Positions 43,369-52,350 of a DNA stretch of 57,264 nucleotides are shown piece by piece (position 1 is the first letter of the stretch; the number at the start of each line of letters is the position of its first letter). The DNA comes from Patescibacteria group bacterium (lineage in GTDB: Bacteria > Patescibacteriota > Patescibacteriia > Patescibacteriales > JAQTRU01). A program made the position numbers and the translations under genes. The stretch covers positions 1 to 57,264 of the forward strand of contig JAQUPG010000010.1 of assembly GCA_028716725.1 (NCBI GenBank), written 5' to 3'. The notes beneath the pieces were generated by a model. The model did not search any database and was not told where the DNA came from. It saw nothing but the letters and a program-made list of their open reading frames with translations.

Positions 43369-45069
43369 TTATTGTTTTGTTATTTTTTTCTCTCCCATCT
43401 TCAGACAGACTCTCACAAACTCAACAAATAACGGATGCGGGTCAAGGGGCCGGGAAATATATTCCGGATGGAACTGGGTGCCGATAAAAAACGGATGGTC
43501 GGCGATTTCAATCGCTTCCACGATTTTCCCGTCCGGCGAAGTCCCGGCGATAACAAGGCCGTTTTTTTCAAAAATTTTCCGATACTGATTATTAAACTCA
43601 TACCTGTGCCTGTGCCTTTCCGACACAACCTTTTTATTTCCTATTTTTTTCTCATAAGCGGCCGCCAAATGGGTGCCTTTAATAATTTTACAGGGCCAGC
43701 CGCCGAGGCGGATTGTGCCGCCATAGCCCTTTTTAGCGATTAGCTCGGCCTGCCCCGGCATAATATGAATTACGGGGTGGGGAGTTTTCGGGTCAACTTC
43801 GGCAGAGTTTGCCTTCTTTAAGCCGCAAGCGTTTCGGGCGAACTCAATTACCGCCATCTGCATGCCATAGCAAAGCCCGAAGTAAGGGACTTTATTTTCG
43901 CGGCAATATTTTATGGTTTTAATTTTTCCTTCCGCACCGCGGGAACCCCAGCCCTGCGGCACGATTATACCGTCCAAACCTTTTAGGATTTTTACGCCCT
44001 CTGTCTCAATTTCCTCGGCATTAATCCAATGCAAAATAGGTTTGCACCTATTAGCCCCGCCGGCATGCTTTACGGCCTCAATCACGGAAATATAAGAATC
44101 GGACAGGCAAAAATCTCCGGTAGAAAAATATTTGCCGACGATGCCGATATTGACTTCTCTTGTGGCGTTCTTTATGGTCTTGACCATCTTGCGCCAATCT
44201 ATTAAATCCTTTTTTTTATTCTCCAGCCCGAATTTTTCTAAAATCCTGTCCCCCAGCTTGTCTTTTTCAAAATTTATCGGCACTTCGTAAATTGAATCAA
44301 TGTCAGGCGCGGAAATAACGTCTTCCTGCTGGATATTGCAGAAAATCCCGATTTTTCTCCGGCGGGGCAGATCAAGCCCGACGCGCGAACGCGCGACGAT
44401 AAAATCCGGCTGGATGCCGGCTGAATTCAGGGCGCGGACGGCGTGCTGGGTCGGCTTGGTTTTCATTTCCCCGATTAAGGAAGGTATAGGCAAATATGAC
44501 ACCATAATAAACAAAACGTCCTCCGGCTCCGCCAAATGCATCATCCTGGCCGCCTCCAAAAATAATAAATTTTCATACTCCCCGACCGTGCCGCCGATTT
44601 CTATAATTATGATCCCGGCTTTGGTTTTGCGGACAGCCGCCTTAATGCGCGAAATGACTTCATTGGGTATATCGGGCACAACCTGAACGCACCGGCCGCC
44701 GTATTCAAGGTTTCTCTCGCGCGCTATTACGCTTGAATACACCCTGCCGGTTGTCATGTAACTTTCCCGGCCGATATTTTTGTTTAAAAACCTCTCGTAA
44801 TTGCCGATATCCTGGTCGGTCTCGTCCCCGTCTTCGGTCACAAAAACTTCGCCGTGCTCAATCGGGTTCATAGTGCCGGCGTCAATGTTAATATAAGGGT
44901 CAATCTTCAAGGCGCTTACTTCATAGCCTTTGGACTGCAGAATCCGTCCGATTGAAGCGCAAGTAATCCCCTTGCCCACTCCGGACATAACTCCGCCGAC
45001 AACAAAAATATATTTTGTGCTTATCTTTTTAGATTTCTTTCTCCTGCTAATTGTTTTTCTTTTAGCCAT
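43369..45069 (-). CDS. pyrG: CTP synthase
   Basis: This enzyme aminates UTP to CTP with ATP and glutamine. The synthetase half carries VVGGVMSGVGKGITCASIG, LKIDPYINIDAGTMNP and GDETDQDIGNYERF. The glutaminase half carries the Cys in PYFGLCYGMQMAVIEF and the His/Glu of GTQFHPEY. I start at ATG 45069 (MAKRKTISRRKKSKK), which gives a basic leader of about 15 residues before the conserved KYIFVVGG. The TTG 39 bases upstream is not needed. Confidence 0.97.
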   Translation of the reverse strand: MAKRKTISRRKKSKKISTKYIFVVGGVMSGVGKGITCASIGRILQSKGYEVSALKIDPYINIDAGTMNPIEHGEVFVTEDGDETDQDIGNYERFLNKNIGRESYMTTGRVYSSVIARERNLEYGGRCVQVVPDIPNEVISRIKAAVRKTKAGIIIIEIGGTVGEYENLLFLEAARMMHLAEPEDVLFIMVSYLPIPSLIGEMKTKPTQHAVRALNSAGIQPDFIVARSRVGLDLPRRRKIGIFCNIQQEDVISAPDIDSIYEVPINFEKDKLGDRILEKFGLENKKKDLIDWRKMVKTIKNATREVNIGIVGKYFSTGDFCLSDSYISVIEAVKHAGGANRCKPILHWINAEEIETEGVKILKGLDGIIVPQGWGSRGAEGKIKTIKYCRENKVPYFGLCYGMQMAVIEFARNACGLKKANSAEVDPKTPHPVIHIMPGQAELIAKKGYGGTIRLGGWPCKIIKGTHLAAAYEKKIGNKKVVSERHRHRYEFNNQYRKIFEKNGLVIAGTSPDGKIVEAIEIADHPFFIGTQFHPEYISRPLDPHPLFVEFVRVCLKMGEKKITKQ

Positions 45070-45080
45070 AAAGATATTAG

Positions 45081-45212
45081 TAATAATCAATAACCAATAA
45101 TCAAACAAATTCTAATATTCAATAATCAATCAAAAAGGTTTTAAATTGGAATTTGGTTATTGGTTATTATTTGTATTTTGGTTATTGGATATTGGGTATT
45201 AATATTTTAAAT
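45081..45212. repeat. TTGGTTATTGGTTATT inverted repeat cluster
   Basis: Multiple copies of AATAACCAATAATCAA and the complementary TTGGTTATTGGTTATTA lie face to face in the gap between pyrG and the EF-Tu-like gene. There is no coding potential. Confidence 0.6.
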
Positions 45213-45256
45213 ATAACAAAAAAAGTAACGACTAATTTCTCAAATTTTATCGTTTT

Positions 45257-45520
45257 TTAAACCCGATAAACTTCATCGCCAACCCTGACTTTCTCATTAA
45301 CCTTCAGGCCGACAGATTCGCCTTTGCCCGCTTTAGCTACCGGCTGCTTATCCATCTGCAGGGAATTGACTTCCTGCTCAAAATCAGTTTTTCCTCCCGC
45401 AAACCTGATTTTCTCTCCGACTTTCAGCTCTTTCGCCAAAACCACTACGGCCACGCCGATTTTCCCAAAATAATGGGTTACGGTTCCGATTTTTTCTCCT
45501 AAGGAGGGATCTTTCGCCAT
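45257..45520 (-). CDS. Stand-alone EF-Tu domain II-like protein
   Basis: This 87-residue protein consists only of a translation-factor domain II-like beta barrel: GTVTHYFGKIGVAVVVLAKE, LKVGEKIRFAGGKTDFEQEV, VNSLQMDKQPVAKAGKGESV, GLKVNEKVRVGDEVYRV. Such short proteins are annotated as elongation-factor-like, but their function is unknown. There is no GTPase domain nearby. It follows the S41 protease gene by 12 bases. Confidence 0.85.
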   Translation of the reverse strand: MAKDPSLGEKIGTVTHYFGKIGVAVVVLAKELKVGEKIRFAGGKTDFEQEVNSLQMDKQPVAKAGKGESVGLKVNEKVRVGDEVYRV

Positions 45521-45532
45521 ATAATTATTTTA

Positions 45533-46858
45533 TTACTTTCCCTTTAAAATTTCAATCGCTTTGTCCATTTGCGGATCTTTATCTTCCTCGTAATCCTTGT
45601 CGGTCATTTCGACCTCAATATCCGGTTTAATGCCTACATCATCAATGGAATCGCCATTGGGCGTAAACCATTTGGCCACGGTTATCTTTATCGAAGAGCC
45701 GTCCCCGAATTCCCTTAGAGTCTGCACCGAACCTTTGCCAAAGGTCTGCTCCCCGACAATAGTGGCTTTTTTATAATCCCGCAAAGCGCCGGCCAGAATT
45801 TCCGAAGCGGACGCGCTCCCCCTGTTAACCAAGACTACGGTGGGATAATCTTTTAGCCTGGCCCGCCCCCGCGACAAATATTCATTTTTGTTCTCTTCGC
45901 TGGATTTTTCCGTCACTATCGCTCCGCTTTCCACCCACTCGCTGGCCAATTCAATCGCCGTATCAAGATAACCGCCCGGGTTATTGCGCAAATCTAAAAT
46001 TATGCCCTTTGGATTTTTAGAAAGTATCTCCTGAACTGCTTTATTGAATAAATCCAGAGTATCATTGTTAAAATTACTTATTTCCAAAACAAAAATGTCG
46101 TTATCCTTTTTTTCTTCCTGGTCTCCTTGCGCCCCGGCCGAAGACAGGGTTTCAGTTTTTACGCTCTTAACGGTAATGACGCTCCGGGTGATAACAATAT
46201 CCCTTGGTGCGTCATTTCCCTCTCTGACTATAGTTAAGGTAACATTAGTGCCTTTCGGTCCGCGGATTTTAGCAACCGCCTCGTCAACCGTCATATTAGC
46301 TGTTATCTCTCCATTTATAGAATAAATCTTGTCCCCGGGCTGAAGCCCCGCCTTCTGCGCCGGCGTGCCGTCAAGGGGCGCTATAATCGTCAGGGCCTCT
46401 TTTCTGATCCCGATTTCCGCGCCAATGCCTTCAAAAGTTCCGGCTAAATCGTCTTCAAATTCCCGGGAAAATTTCGGATCCATGAAAACCGTATAAGGAT
46501 CGCCCACGGACGCGACCAAGCCGTTTAAAGCCCCATAAAACATCGCCTTATCGTTCAATTTGCCTTTATCCACATATTCTTTCTCTAAAGTATCCCAAAC
46601 TTCCCAAAATAGATTAAAATTTACGTCTTGGTTCAGAATATCATCCCGTCCCTGGCCGTATTTGCCAATCAAACTTCCCAAATAGACCGCTTCGGTTTCC
46701 GCCAATTTTTTTATAATTTCGCTTTTTTGCGAGATATACAAACCAGAGCCGAATGAAGCCGCCATCAAAATCAATACTAAAATCACCAAAGAAATTCTTT
46801 TCAGCCATTTCCCCTTCTTGCCCTCATCCACATATTTTGATTTTATAGTATAAAGCAT
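45533..46858 (-). CDS. S41 family carboxy-terminal processing peptidase
   Basis: This 441-residue protease has an N-terminal signal anchor (ISLVILVLILMAASFGSGLYI), a PDZ domain (about 130-215: GTPAQKAGLQPGDKIYSING) and the S41 catalytic core. The nucleophile Ser lies in VLVNRGSASASEILAGALRD and the general-base Lys in GEQTFGKGSVQT. It resembles CtpA/CtpB and would trim exported proteins outside the membrane. Confidence 0.94.
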   Translation of the reverse strand: MLYTIKSKYVDEGKKGKWLKRISLVILVLILMAASFGSGLYISQKSEIIKKLAETEAVYLGSLIGKYGQGRDDILNQDVNFNLFWEVWDTLEKEYVDKGKLNDKAMFYGALNGLVASVGDPYTVFMDPKFSREFEDDLAGTFEGIGAEIGIRKEALTIIAPLDGTPAQKAGLQPGDKIYSINGEITANMTVDEAVAKIRGPKGTNVTLTIVREGNDAPRDIVITRSVITVKSVKTETLSSAGAQGDQEEKKDNDIFVLEISNFNNDTLDLFNKAVQEILSKNPKGIILDLRNNPGGYLDTAIELASEWVESGAIVTEKSSEENKNEYLSRGRARLKDYPTVVLVNRGSASASEILAGALRDYKKATIVGEQTFGKGSVQTLREFGDGSSIKITVAKWFTPNGDSIDDVGIKPDIEVEMTDKDYEEDKDPQMDKAIEILKGK

Positions 46859-46899
46859 AAATATTAATTTTCGAATTTACAAATTTACGAATTTAACAA

Positions 46900-47496
46900 T
46901 TATCTTCTTAAAATTACAATATTTTTCAAATCTCTTACATCAATTAATCTCGACGGTTTCGCCTTCATTACTCCCGCGTCAATTATTAAATCCGGTTTTC
47001 TCTTTTTAAAATAATTATCTAGACGGCTGACGCTATCTAGACTTTTCTGCCCGCTTAAGTTCAGGCTGGTAGAGACTATCGGCTTGTTTGCCTCATTTAG
47101 TATTTTAATCAAAAATTTCACTTTTGGCAAACGCACGGCTATGGTTTCTCCCCCGGCGGTTAGTTCTGCGGGCAAATTGCCTTTCTTTCTTAAGATAACC
47201 GATGCCGGCCTGGCGCTTTTCCAAATCTTAGCCAGGTATTTTTCCTGCTCTTTACTGACAAAGCAATATTTTTTAAGCATTTTGAAGCCATTGACTAAAA
47301 TTAACAAAGGCTTTCTCCTCTCTCTTCCTTTTATTTTAAAAATTCTATTTATGGCTTTTCTGTTTGTGGCTAGACACCCCAAACCATAAATCGTGTCCGT
47401 TGGATAAACGATAATTTTTCCGCGTTTAAGATAACCAATAATTAAATCAATTTCGTTTTTAGTAATTTTTTTCAGATTTATTTTTATCGTTTCCAT
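46900..47496 (-). CDS. L-threonylcarbamoyladenylate synthase (TsaC/Sua5 family)
   Basis: This 198-residue YrdC-domain enzyme makes threonylcarbamoyl-AMP for the t6A37 modification of ANN-decoding tRNAs. The motifs include IIVYPTDTIYGLGCLATN, FKIKGRERRKPLLILV, the pocket residues RPASVILRK and ETIAVRLPK, and ANKPIVSTSLNLSGQ. It lacks the Sua5 C-terminal domain, so it is TsaC-like in length. It lies between the S41 protease gene and the first PEP-utilising mobile-domain gene. Confidence 0.92.
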   Translation of the reverse strand: METIKINLKKITKNEIDLIIGYLKRGKIIVYPTDTIYGLGCLATNRKAINRIFKIKGRERRKPLLILVNGFKMLKKYCFVSKEQEKYLAKIWKSARPASVILRKKGNLPAELTAGGETIAVRLPKVKFLIKILNEANKPIVSTSLNLSGQKSLDSVSRLDNYFKKRKPDLIIDAGVMKAKPSRLIDVRDLKNIVILRR

Positions 47497-47511
47497 ATTC
47501 TTACTTCTTAC

Positions 47512-49014
47512 TTATAATTTTTTTATTACCCCCTTGTTCGCGTCCACCTCAACCCTGTCCCTATCCTTTAAAACCTGTGTCGCGATTTTTGTGCCAACCA
47601 CGCAGGGAATACCTAATTCGCGCGAGACGATCGCGGCATGGCAGGTTAGGCCGCCTTCATCCGTTAAGATTGCCGCGGCCTGCCGAATAGCCGGCATAAG
47701 GTTGGGATTAGTGGAAAAGGAAACTAAAATATTACCCGCCTTCATTTTTTTCATATCTTCCGGCGCGTTAATAATCGCCACTTCTCCCTTGGCTTTGCCA
47801 GGTGAAGCCACTTCGCCGGATAATTTATTAACCATTTTTATTTTCTTTTCCGGCTTTATTTCCCTCTTAACAAAATCCTTGGCCGATTTCCCCACTAGGT
47901 AAAATCTTTTTGGCTTATACCCGTAAACCACTAATTGCAGGCGTTCATTTAATAAATCATGGTTAACTTTTCCAGTTCTTAAGGCTAATTCGACTTCTTC
48001 CGTCAGCATCATCCTTACCTGCTTAATAGACAAATGCAGGCGCTTGGCAATTTCTTTTAACAAAAATTCCAGATGGTAATAAGACCACGTCTGCAGTTCG
48101 CGACGGTAAGCTTTAAAAAAGACAAAATCCCGCACCACGTCAATAATATTTTTTTCATAATTATTTATTTCCAGGCGCCTGATAATTTCTTTCTGCTTAA
48201 TCTGCAAAGTTTTTTTAGCTTCCTGGTATTTCACCAGCTCTTTAGCCGGATTAATCCCCCGCCTTATATAATCTTTTAAAATATCAATAAAATAAATTTC
48301 ATCTCCGGCCGGACCTTCATAAACATAATATACCCAGGCATAGCGGCGGGTATGAGCCGATATAATCTTCCAAATTTTCTTTTCCCGCTTTTTAAAATAA
48401 ACCGCCAGTTTAGCGCTGTCTTCTTTCTTAAACAGACTAACCAGCTTTTTATTTTTTGTTATTAGCGGCAACATTTTTAAAATGGCGATTTCCTGCTGTT
48501 TATTAAAAGTGTCGCGTAAAGAAGAGGTCAAAACATTAAAATATTTATCCGCTTTGTTTTTCTTTAAAATTGCGTGCAGTTCGTCCGAAATAAAAGTCGT
48601 TTCCTGAAAATCAAGCAGGGACAAAATCAAACCGAAAGAATAAAGTTCGGTATTGCTCGCAATAAAATTCTGGTAATGGAAGTTGAGTTCCTGATTGCTG
48701 TACGAGGAAGCTTTTTTTACAAAAGGGCTGGTAGCCGCGGCCTGTTGTTTACCCAATTTTTCAATCTCTTTATAAACATTTTCCAAAAACCTGGAATTAC
48801 TTTTTATTTTTGCCACCAAGGTTTTATGGGCCTTGCCCCAGCCAGACGGCCAGACATAATAAGTAACGGCTTTATTTTCCAAAACAATAATTATGGAGCA
48901 GGCAGCGCCAACTCTTTTTTTCATCGGCCCGGCAAAAGCGTCAATCATCGTGGCTACCGGAAAAAGAGAAACCACGTACTCCCGGGCAATTTTTTCTAAT
49001 TTTTCTTTGGGCAT
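47512..49014 (-). CDS. PEP-utilising mobile (swivelling phosphohistidine) domain protein, copy 1
   Basis: This 500-residue soluble protein has a divergent helical N-terminal part of about 400 residues and a C-terminal mobile domain (about 405-500). The mobile domain carries the phosphorylatable His459 in DEGGLTCHAAIVSRELGIPC and ends VDANKGVIKKL. In PEP synthase, PPDK and rifampicin phosphotransferase this domain shuttles phosphate from an ATP-grasp domain. No ATP-grasp domain is present here. The stretch near 330-390 (LKEIAKRLHLSIKQVRMM) also occurs in copy 3. The substrate is unknown. Confidence 0.85.
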   Translation of the reverse strand: MPKEKLEKIAREYVVSLFPVATMIDAFAGPMKKRVGAACSIIIVLENKAVTYYVWPSGWGKAHKTLVAKIKSNSRFLENVYKEIEKLGKQQAAATSPFVKKASSYSNQELNFHYQNFIASNTELYSFGLILSLLDFQETTFISDELHAILKKNKADKYFNVLTSSLRDTFNKQQEIAILKMLPLITKNKKLVSLFKKEDSAKLAVYFKKREKKIWKIISAHTRRYAWVYYVYEGPAGDEIYFIDILKDYIRRGINPAKELVKYQEAKKTLQIKQKEIIRRLEINNYEKNIIDVVRDFVFFKAYRRELQTWSYYHLEFLLKEIAKRLHLSIKQVRMMLTEEVELALRTGKVNHDLLNERLQLVVYGYKPKRFYLVGKSAKDFVKREIKPEKKIKMVNKLSGEVASPGKAKGEVAIINAPEDMKKMKAGNILVSFSTNPNLMPAIRQAAAILTDEGGLTCHAAIVSRELGIPCVVGTKIATQVLKDRDRVEVDANKGVIKKL

Positions 49015-49064
49015 ATTTATCTAATATTAGATAAATAATTAACTTAATTTACATCCTTTCTTGA

Positions 49065-49099
49065 CAAAAAAATATATCTATGCTATAATTATAAATTAA
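49065..49099 (+). promoter_or_regulatory. Consensus-perfect extended -10 promoter
   Basis: TTGACA, a 17-base spacer and TGC-TATAAT match both hexamers and the extended element exactly. It is one of the two strongest-looking promoters in the window and drives the plus-strand gene at 49163. Confidence 0.85.
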
Positions 49100-49162
49100 A
49101 CTGCACATTTTATTTTTCGCGATTTTCACGTTTTTTTCACTCTTTCAAGAAAGGAGTACTAC

Positions 49163-49705
49163 ATGAAGGTTTTTGTTACCCATTCCTTCAAGGAAGAATT
49201 CGATACCGATGGCAAGCCCATTGGTGATCCGGGAATGACTCCAAAAGGCTGCATCGCTATCAAAGGCCTCAATGATTTCATCTCCTGCCTATTCAACGGC
49301 AAGCCCGACCATGTTGTCAGTGCCACGGGAAGACGCCACACCGATATCCCTGATACCCTGGGGCTCGAAGTCAACCGTTATACGGTTGCCTTGGGCGGAC
49401 CGGACAGTCTGGTCACCATCAACGGCGAGAAAAAGATAACCCTTGCAAGCGGCCGCGTCGTTCCCTACGGGGAAGACGTATACAGTTCAGGGGTAACGCC
49501 GGAAGGTGTGGAGAATGAAATTCGGAGAGCGCCGGACAACACGCTTTTCTGTGTCGGTCGGCCGACCATCCTGTTCGGCTTCGGTCTCACAAAAGACCAG
49601 GCCAAAAGCGGAGCCGTCTACGAGATCAAGGAGGAAGGCGGAGAAATAAGCCTCGTTCTCATCAAGGACGGTGTCAATCTCAACGATGACGGCGAAAGGG
49701 TCTGA
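49163..49705 (+). CDS. Degenerate histidine phosphatase-like protein
   Basis: This 180-residue soluble protein aligns by eye with the phosphoglycerate mutase/histidine phosphatase fold. KVFVTHSFKEEFD replaces the RHGET strand, TPKGCIAIKGLNDFI replaces the LTxxGxxQA helix, PDHVVSATGRRHTDIPDTLG replaces the SxxxRAxxTA segment, and NTLFCVGRPTILFGFG replaces VSHGGxI. The catalytic-position His is kept in THS, but the Arg of RHG and the second His are lost, so it may not be active. It has the perfect promoter above, AAAGGAG before the ATG, a long hairpin terminator and GC-rich codons unlike its neighbours. These point to high expression or transfer. It interrupts three minus-strand mobile-domain genes. 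Confidence 0.7.
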   Translation: MKVFVTHSFKEEFDTDGKPIGDPGMTPKGCIAIKGLNDFISCLFNGKPDHVVSATGRRHTDIPDTLGLEVNRYTVALGGPDSLVTINGEKKITLASGRVVPYGEDVYSSGVTPEGVENEIRRAPDNTLFCVGRPTILFGFGLTKDQAKSGAVYEIKEEGGEISLVLIKDGVNLNDDGERV

Positions 49706-49732
49706 TCACCTCATCATCGTAGAGTGATTCAT

Positions 49733-49779
49733 AGCGGCTTCTCAGGTTCAATATGAACTCTGAGTCGCCGCTTTTTTTA
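49733..49779 (+). terminator. Long hairpin terminator after the 49163 gene
   Basis: AGCGGC-TT-CTCAG-GTTCA pairs with TGAAC-CTGAG-TC-GCCGCT in an interrupted stem of about 16 base pairs with a three-base loop, followed by T7. Confidence 0.88.
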
Positions 49780-50868
49780 TTTTAAAATTTTTACCACTCC
49801 CCTCTTAGCATCAACCTCTACCCTATCCCCGTCTTTTAAGACCTGCGTGGCGATTTTTGTGCCGATAATACAGGGTTTTTTCATCTCACGGGCGACAATC
49901 GCGGCGTGGCAGGTAATTCCGCCTTCGTCCGTAATAATTGCTCTAACTTTTTTCAAAAAAGGAATGTAATCCAATTCTGTCATTGGCGTAACAATAATTT
50001 CACCTTTTTTAATCTCGTTTAACTCATCTTTTTTTATTATCACTCTCGCTTTACCCTTCACTCTCCCGGGGAAAACGGTTCGCCCTTTCAATTCCCCCAC
50101 CTTTCCTGAACAAGTGTTTATGCCTTTAAGAAAAGAATTCCATTCTAAAATTATTTTTTTTCTGGTAGTCACAATAATACTTTTATCACGAACTATAAGG
50201 AAATAGGCACGAGATCTCTTAATCGCTTCTTTCTTATTTATCTTCTCGTTTATAATCTCTTCTGGTATTGAATTTAGCAATATAGGCTGCCTTATCTTTA
50301 ATTCTTTAGCTAGGAGCCCAAGAACTTCGTCAATCAAATTTTCTAAAATAATTGTCTTATCCTGCGTCAAAGAACGAATTTTTCTAATTAAAGGCTCATA
50401 AGGCTTCAAAAAATTTTCCTGGCCGGTTTGCCTAAAACAGGCATCAAGGGTAAAAGTGAAATTTTGAATTATCCAGAACCTCTTGAATTGAATATAAAGA
50501 TTTTTAAAGATTATCAACAATTTTTCTCTGCCTGGTTTTATTTTCTTTTTCAATTCTTTGCTTATTTGAGTAATATTAGCCTCAACCCTCTCGGTCTCTT
50601 CTTTACTGATATTAAAAAACTTTCTAAGATACGCCCTTTTATTCCTCAAATTTTTAAAATAATTGGCTCCTCTTTTAAAATATTTATCTCGGCGATAAAC
50701 ATTGATTATTCCTTTTTCAGAAACTAAGCACCCGGCATTATAAGTCCAGCCCCAGATTTTTCTGCTTTTTTCTTTGTAACTTTTGGCGATCATATAAAAT
50801 CTAACCAATGGTAAATCTCGAGTCACAAGCAACCGCCAATCTTTATTTTTTATTTTTAACGATTCCAT
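49777..50868 (-). CDS. PEP-utilising mobile domain protein, copy 2
   Basis: This 363-residue member of the cluster has a shorter, Lys-rich N-terminal part (about 1-265) and a C-terminal phosphohistidine domain with His321 in DEGGITCHAAIVAREMKKPC and the ending VDAKRGVVKILK. The stretch GELKGRTVFPGRVKGKARVI opens the mobile domain. There is no ATP-grasp domain. It is separated from copy 3 by nine bases and faces the histidine-phosphatase-like gene. Its N-terminus (DLPLVRFYMIAKSYKEKSRK) is unlike that of the other two copies. Confidence 0.82.
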   Translation of the reverse strand: MESLKIKNKDWRLLVTRDLPLVRFYMIAKSYKEKSRKIWGWTYNAGCLVSEKGIINVYRRDKYFKRGANYFKNLRNKRAYLRKFFNISKEETERVEANITQISKELKKKIKPGREKLLIIFKNLYIQFKRFWIIQNFTFTLDACFRQTGQENFLKPYEPLIRKIRSLTQDKTIILENLIDEVLGLLAKELKIRQPILLNSIPEEIINEKINKKEAIKRSRAYFLIVRDKSIIVTTRKKIILEWNSFLKGINTCSGKVGELKGRTVFPGRVKGKARVIIKKDELNEIKKGEIIVTPMTELDYIPFLKKVRAIITDEGGITCHAAIVAREMKKPCIIGTKIATQVLKDGDRVEVDAKRGVVKILK

Positions 50869-50877
50869 AAATTATGA

Positions 50878-52341
50878 TCATATTTTTCTCACTACCCCCT
50901 TATTAGCGTCTATCTCCACCAAATCTCCATCCTTTAACGCTCTCGTCGCGATTTTCGTGCCGACCACGCAAGGAATGCCTAATTCGCGCGAAACAATAGC
51001 GGCATGAGAAAGCAATCCGCCCTCATCGGTTATTATGGCTACGGCTTTTTCCATAGCCGGGACGTATTTCGGGGTTGTTTTGGGAGCGACTAATATTTCC
51101 CCCTTTTTTATTTTGGCAATATCGCGGTGGCTTTCCACTACTCTTACTATTCCCCTTACTTTACCCGAGGAAGCGATTATCCCCTTTATTAAATTTATCC
51201 GCTTTATCTGCGAACCTACCTTTTGTTTTTCTTGTTGCTCTAATCTTTCCAGTTCTTTTCCGGAATAAACCTTAAATTTGCCTTTTTGGTAAACTAGACC
51301 CCAACTTTTTATTCTTTCCTTTAATCTAATTTTTTTAGCCGGCGGAATGGCACCCTTTCTGAAAAATTCATCTATTTCTTCGAAGGTCATTTCAATAAGC
51401 ATCTCGTAAGTTACCCCCATTCTCCGAGCCAATTCCAAAAGAAAATTTTTAAAATAATGGGTGATTAAGCATCCGGCTTCATCCAGATAATTAAGGCAGA
51501 ACCCCCACTCTTTTAGAGTCCCAATAATGAGTTTAGCCTGCGGGGAAAGTTTAAGCTCTTTAACTATTTTCTCCGTTAACTCCTGATTCTTTTCCTGCAG
51601 TTTCATTTTTCTTATTTCTTCTTTTAAATTTTTGGCTAAAATTTCTTTAATTCTTTTCCCCATTTCCGCCGCGGAATATGGCTCATAATAATAAAAATAA
51701 TGGTTCAGGAAGCCGTATTTCTTAATATGGTTTTTCATCATTCTCTGGACTTGACCGCTTTTAAGTGAAAATTTTCTTTTGTTAACCAAGTCAGCTATCT
51801 TTAAAAGTTGAAATTTTTCTTCTCTTACTAAAGTCGGCCTATCTAGCCCAGTTAAAATTTCGATAATCTCGTTAAATTTACTTTTATCTTTTAGCTTCCT
51901 ACCTACCTCGGACGTTAAAATTCCCGGCAGATAACGGTCTATGACGTAATAAGTCATATCAAGAGCAAGCCACTTCTTTTTAAGATCAATAAATTTTTTA
52001 TAAATTATTTCTAGCTCCCTGGCTTTCGATCTCGAAAAATCGCTTCCTCTGTATCTCCGACAAAATTCAATAATCCTTTTAATCTGTTTCTCAAACTCTT
52101 TACCCAATTCCAGGAGATAACCAGGCCTTCTTTTTTCTCTTAATTTAATCAATTCTAAACATTTATCCCATTCCTCCCTATTAAAATAAGTGGCGCCGAG
52201 AATTCGCCGGTAATAATGGAAATTAAAATCAGATTTTAAAAACTTCGGCAGTAATTCTTCTTTTAAAAAATAAGGGAAAGCGCACATCAAAAATAATGGC
52301 AATTTCCCAGATTTAGTGATCTGTGTCCAATTACTTCCCAT
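50878..52341 (-). CDS. PEP-utilising mobile domain protein, copy 3
   Basis: This 487-residue protein has a helical N-terminal region of about 390 residues and a mobile domain with His446 in DEGGLLSHAAIVSRELGIPC and the ending IDANKGVVRKI. It shares with copy 1 the region before the mobile domain (LLELARRMGVTYEMLIEMT, then LKERIKSWGLVYQKGKFKVY), which resembles the linker part of PEP synthase or rifampicin phosphotransferase. There is no ATP-grasp domain. CvpA lies just upstream and copy 2 nine bases downstream. Confidence 0.85.
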   Translation of the reverse strand: MGSNWTQITKSGKLPLFLMCAFPYFLKEELLPKFLKSDFNFHYYRRILGATYFNREEWDKCLELIKLREKRRPGYLLELGKEFEKQIKRIIEFCRRYRGSDFSRSKARELEIIYKKFIDLKKKWLALDMTYYVIDRYLPGILTSEVGRKLKDKSKFNEIIEILTGLDRPTLVREEKFQLLKIADLVNKRKFSLKSGQVQRMMKNHIKKYGFLNHYFYYYEPYSAAEMGKRIKEILAKNLKEEIRKMKLQEKNQELTEKIVKELKLSPQAKLIIGTLKEWGFCLNYLDEAGCLITHYFKNFLLELARRMGVTYEMLIEMTFEEIDEFFRKGAIPPAKKIRLKERIKSWGLVYQKGKFKVYSGKELERLEQQEKQKVGSQIKRINLIKGIIASSGKVRGIVRVVESHRDIAKIKKGEILVAPKTTPKYVPAMEKAVAIITDEGGLLSHAAIVSRELGIPCVVGTKIATRALKDGDLVEIDANKGVVRKI

Positions 52342-52350
52342 AAAATTAAC

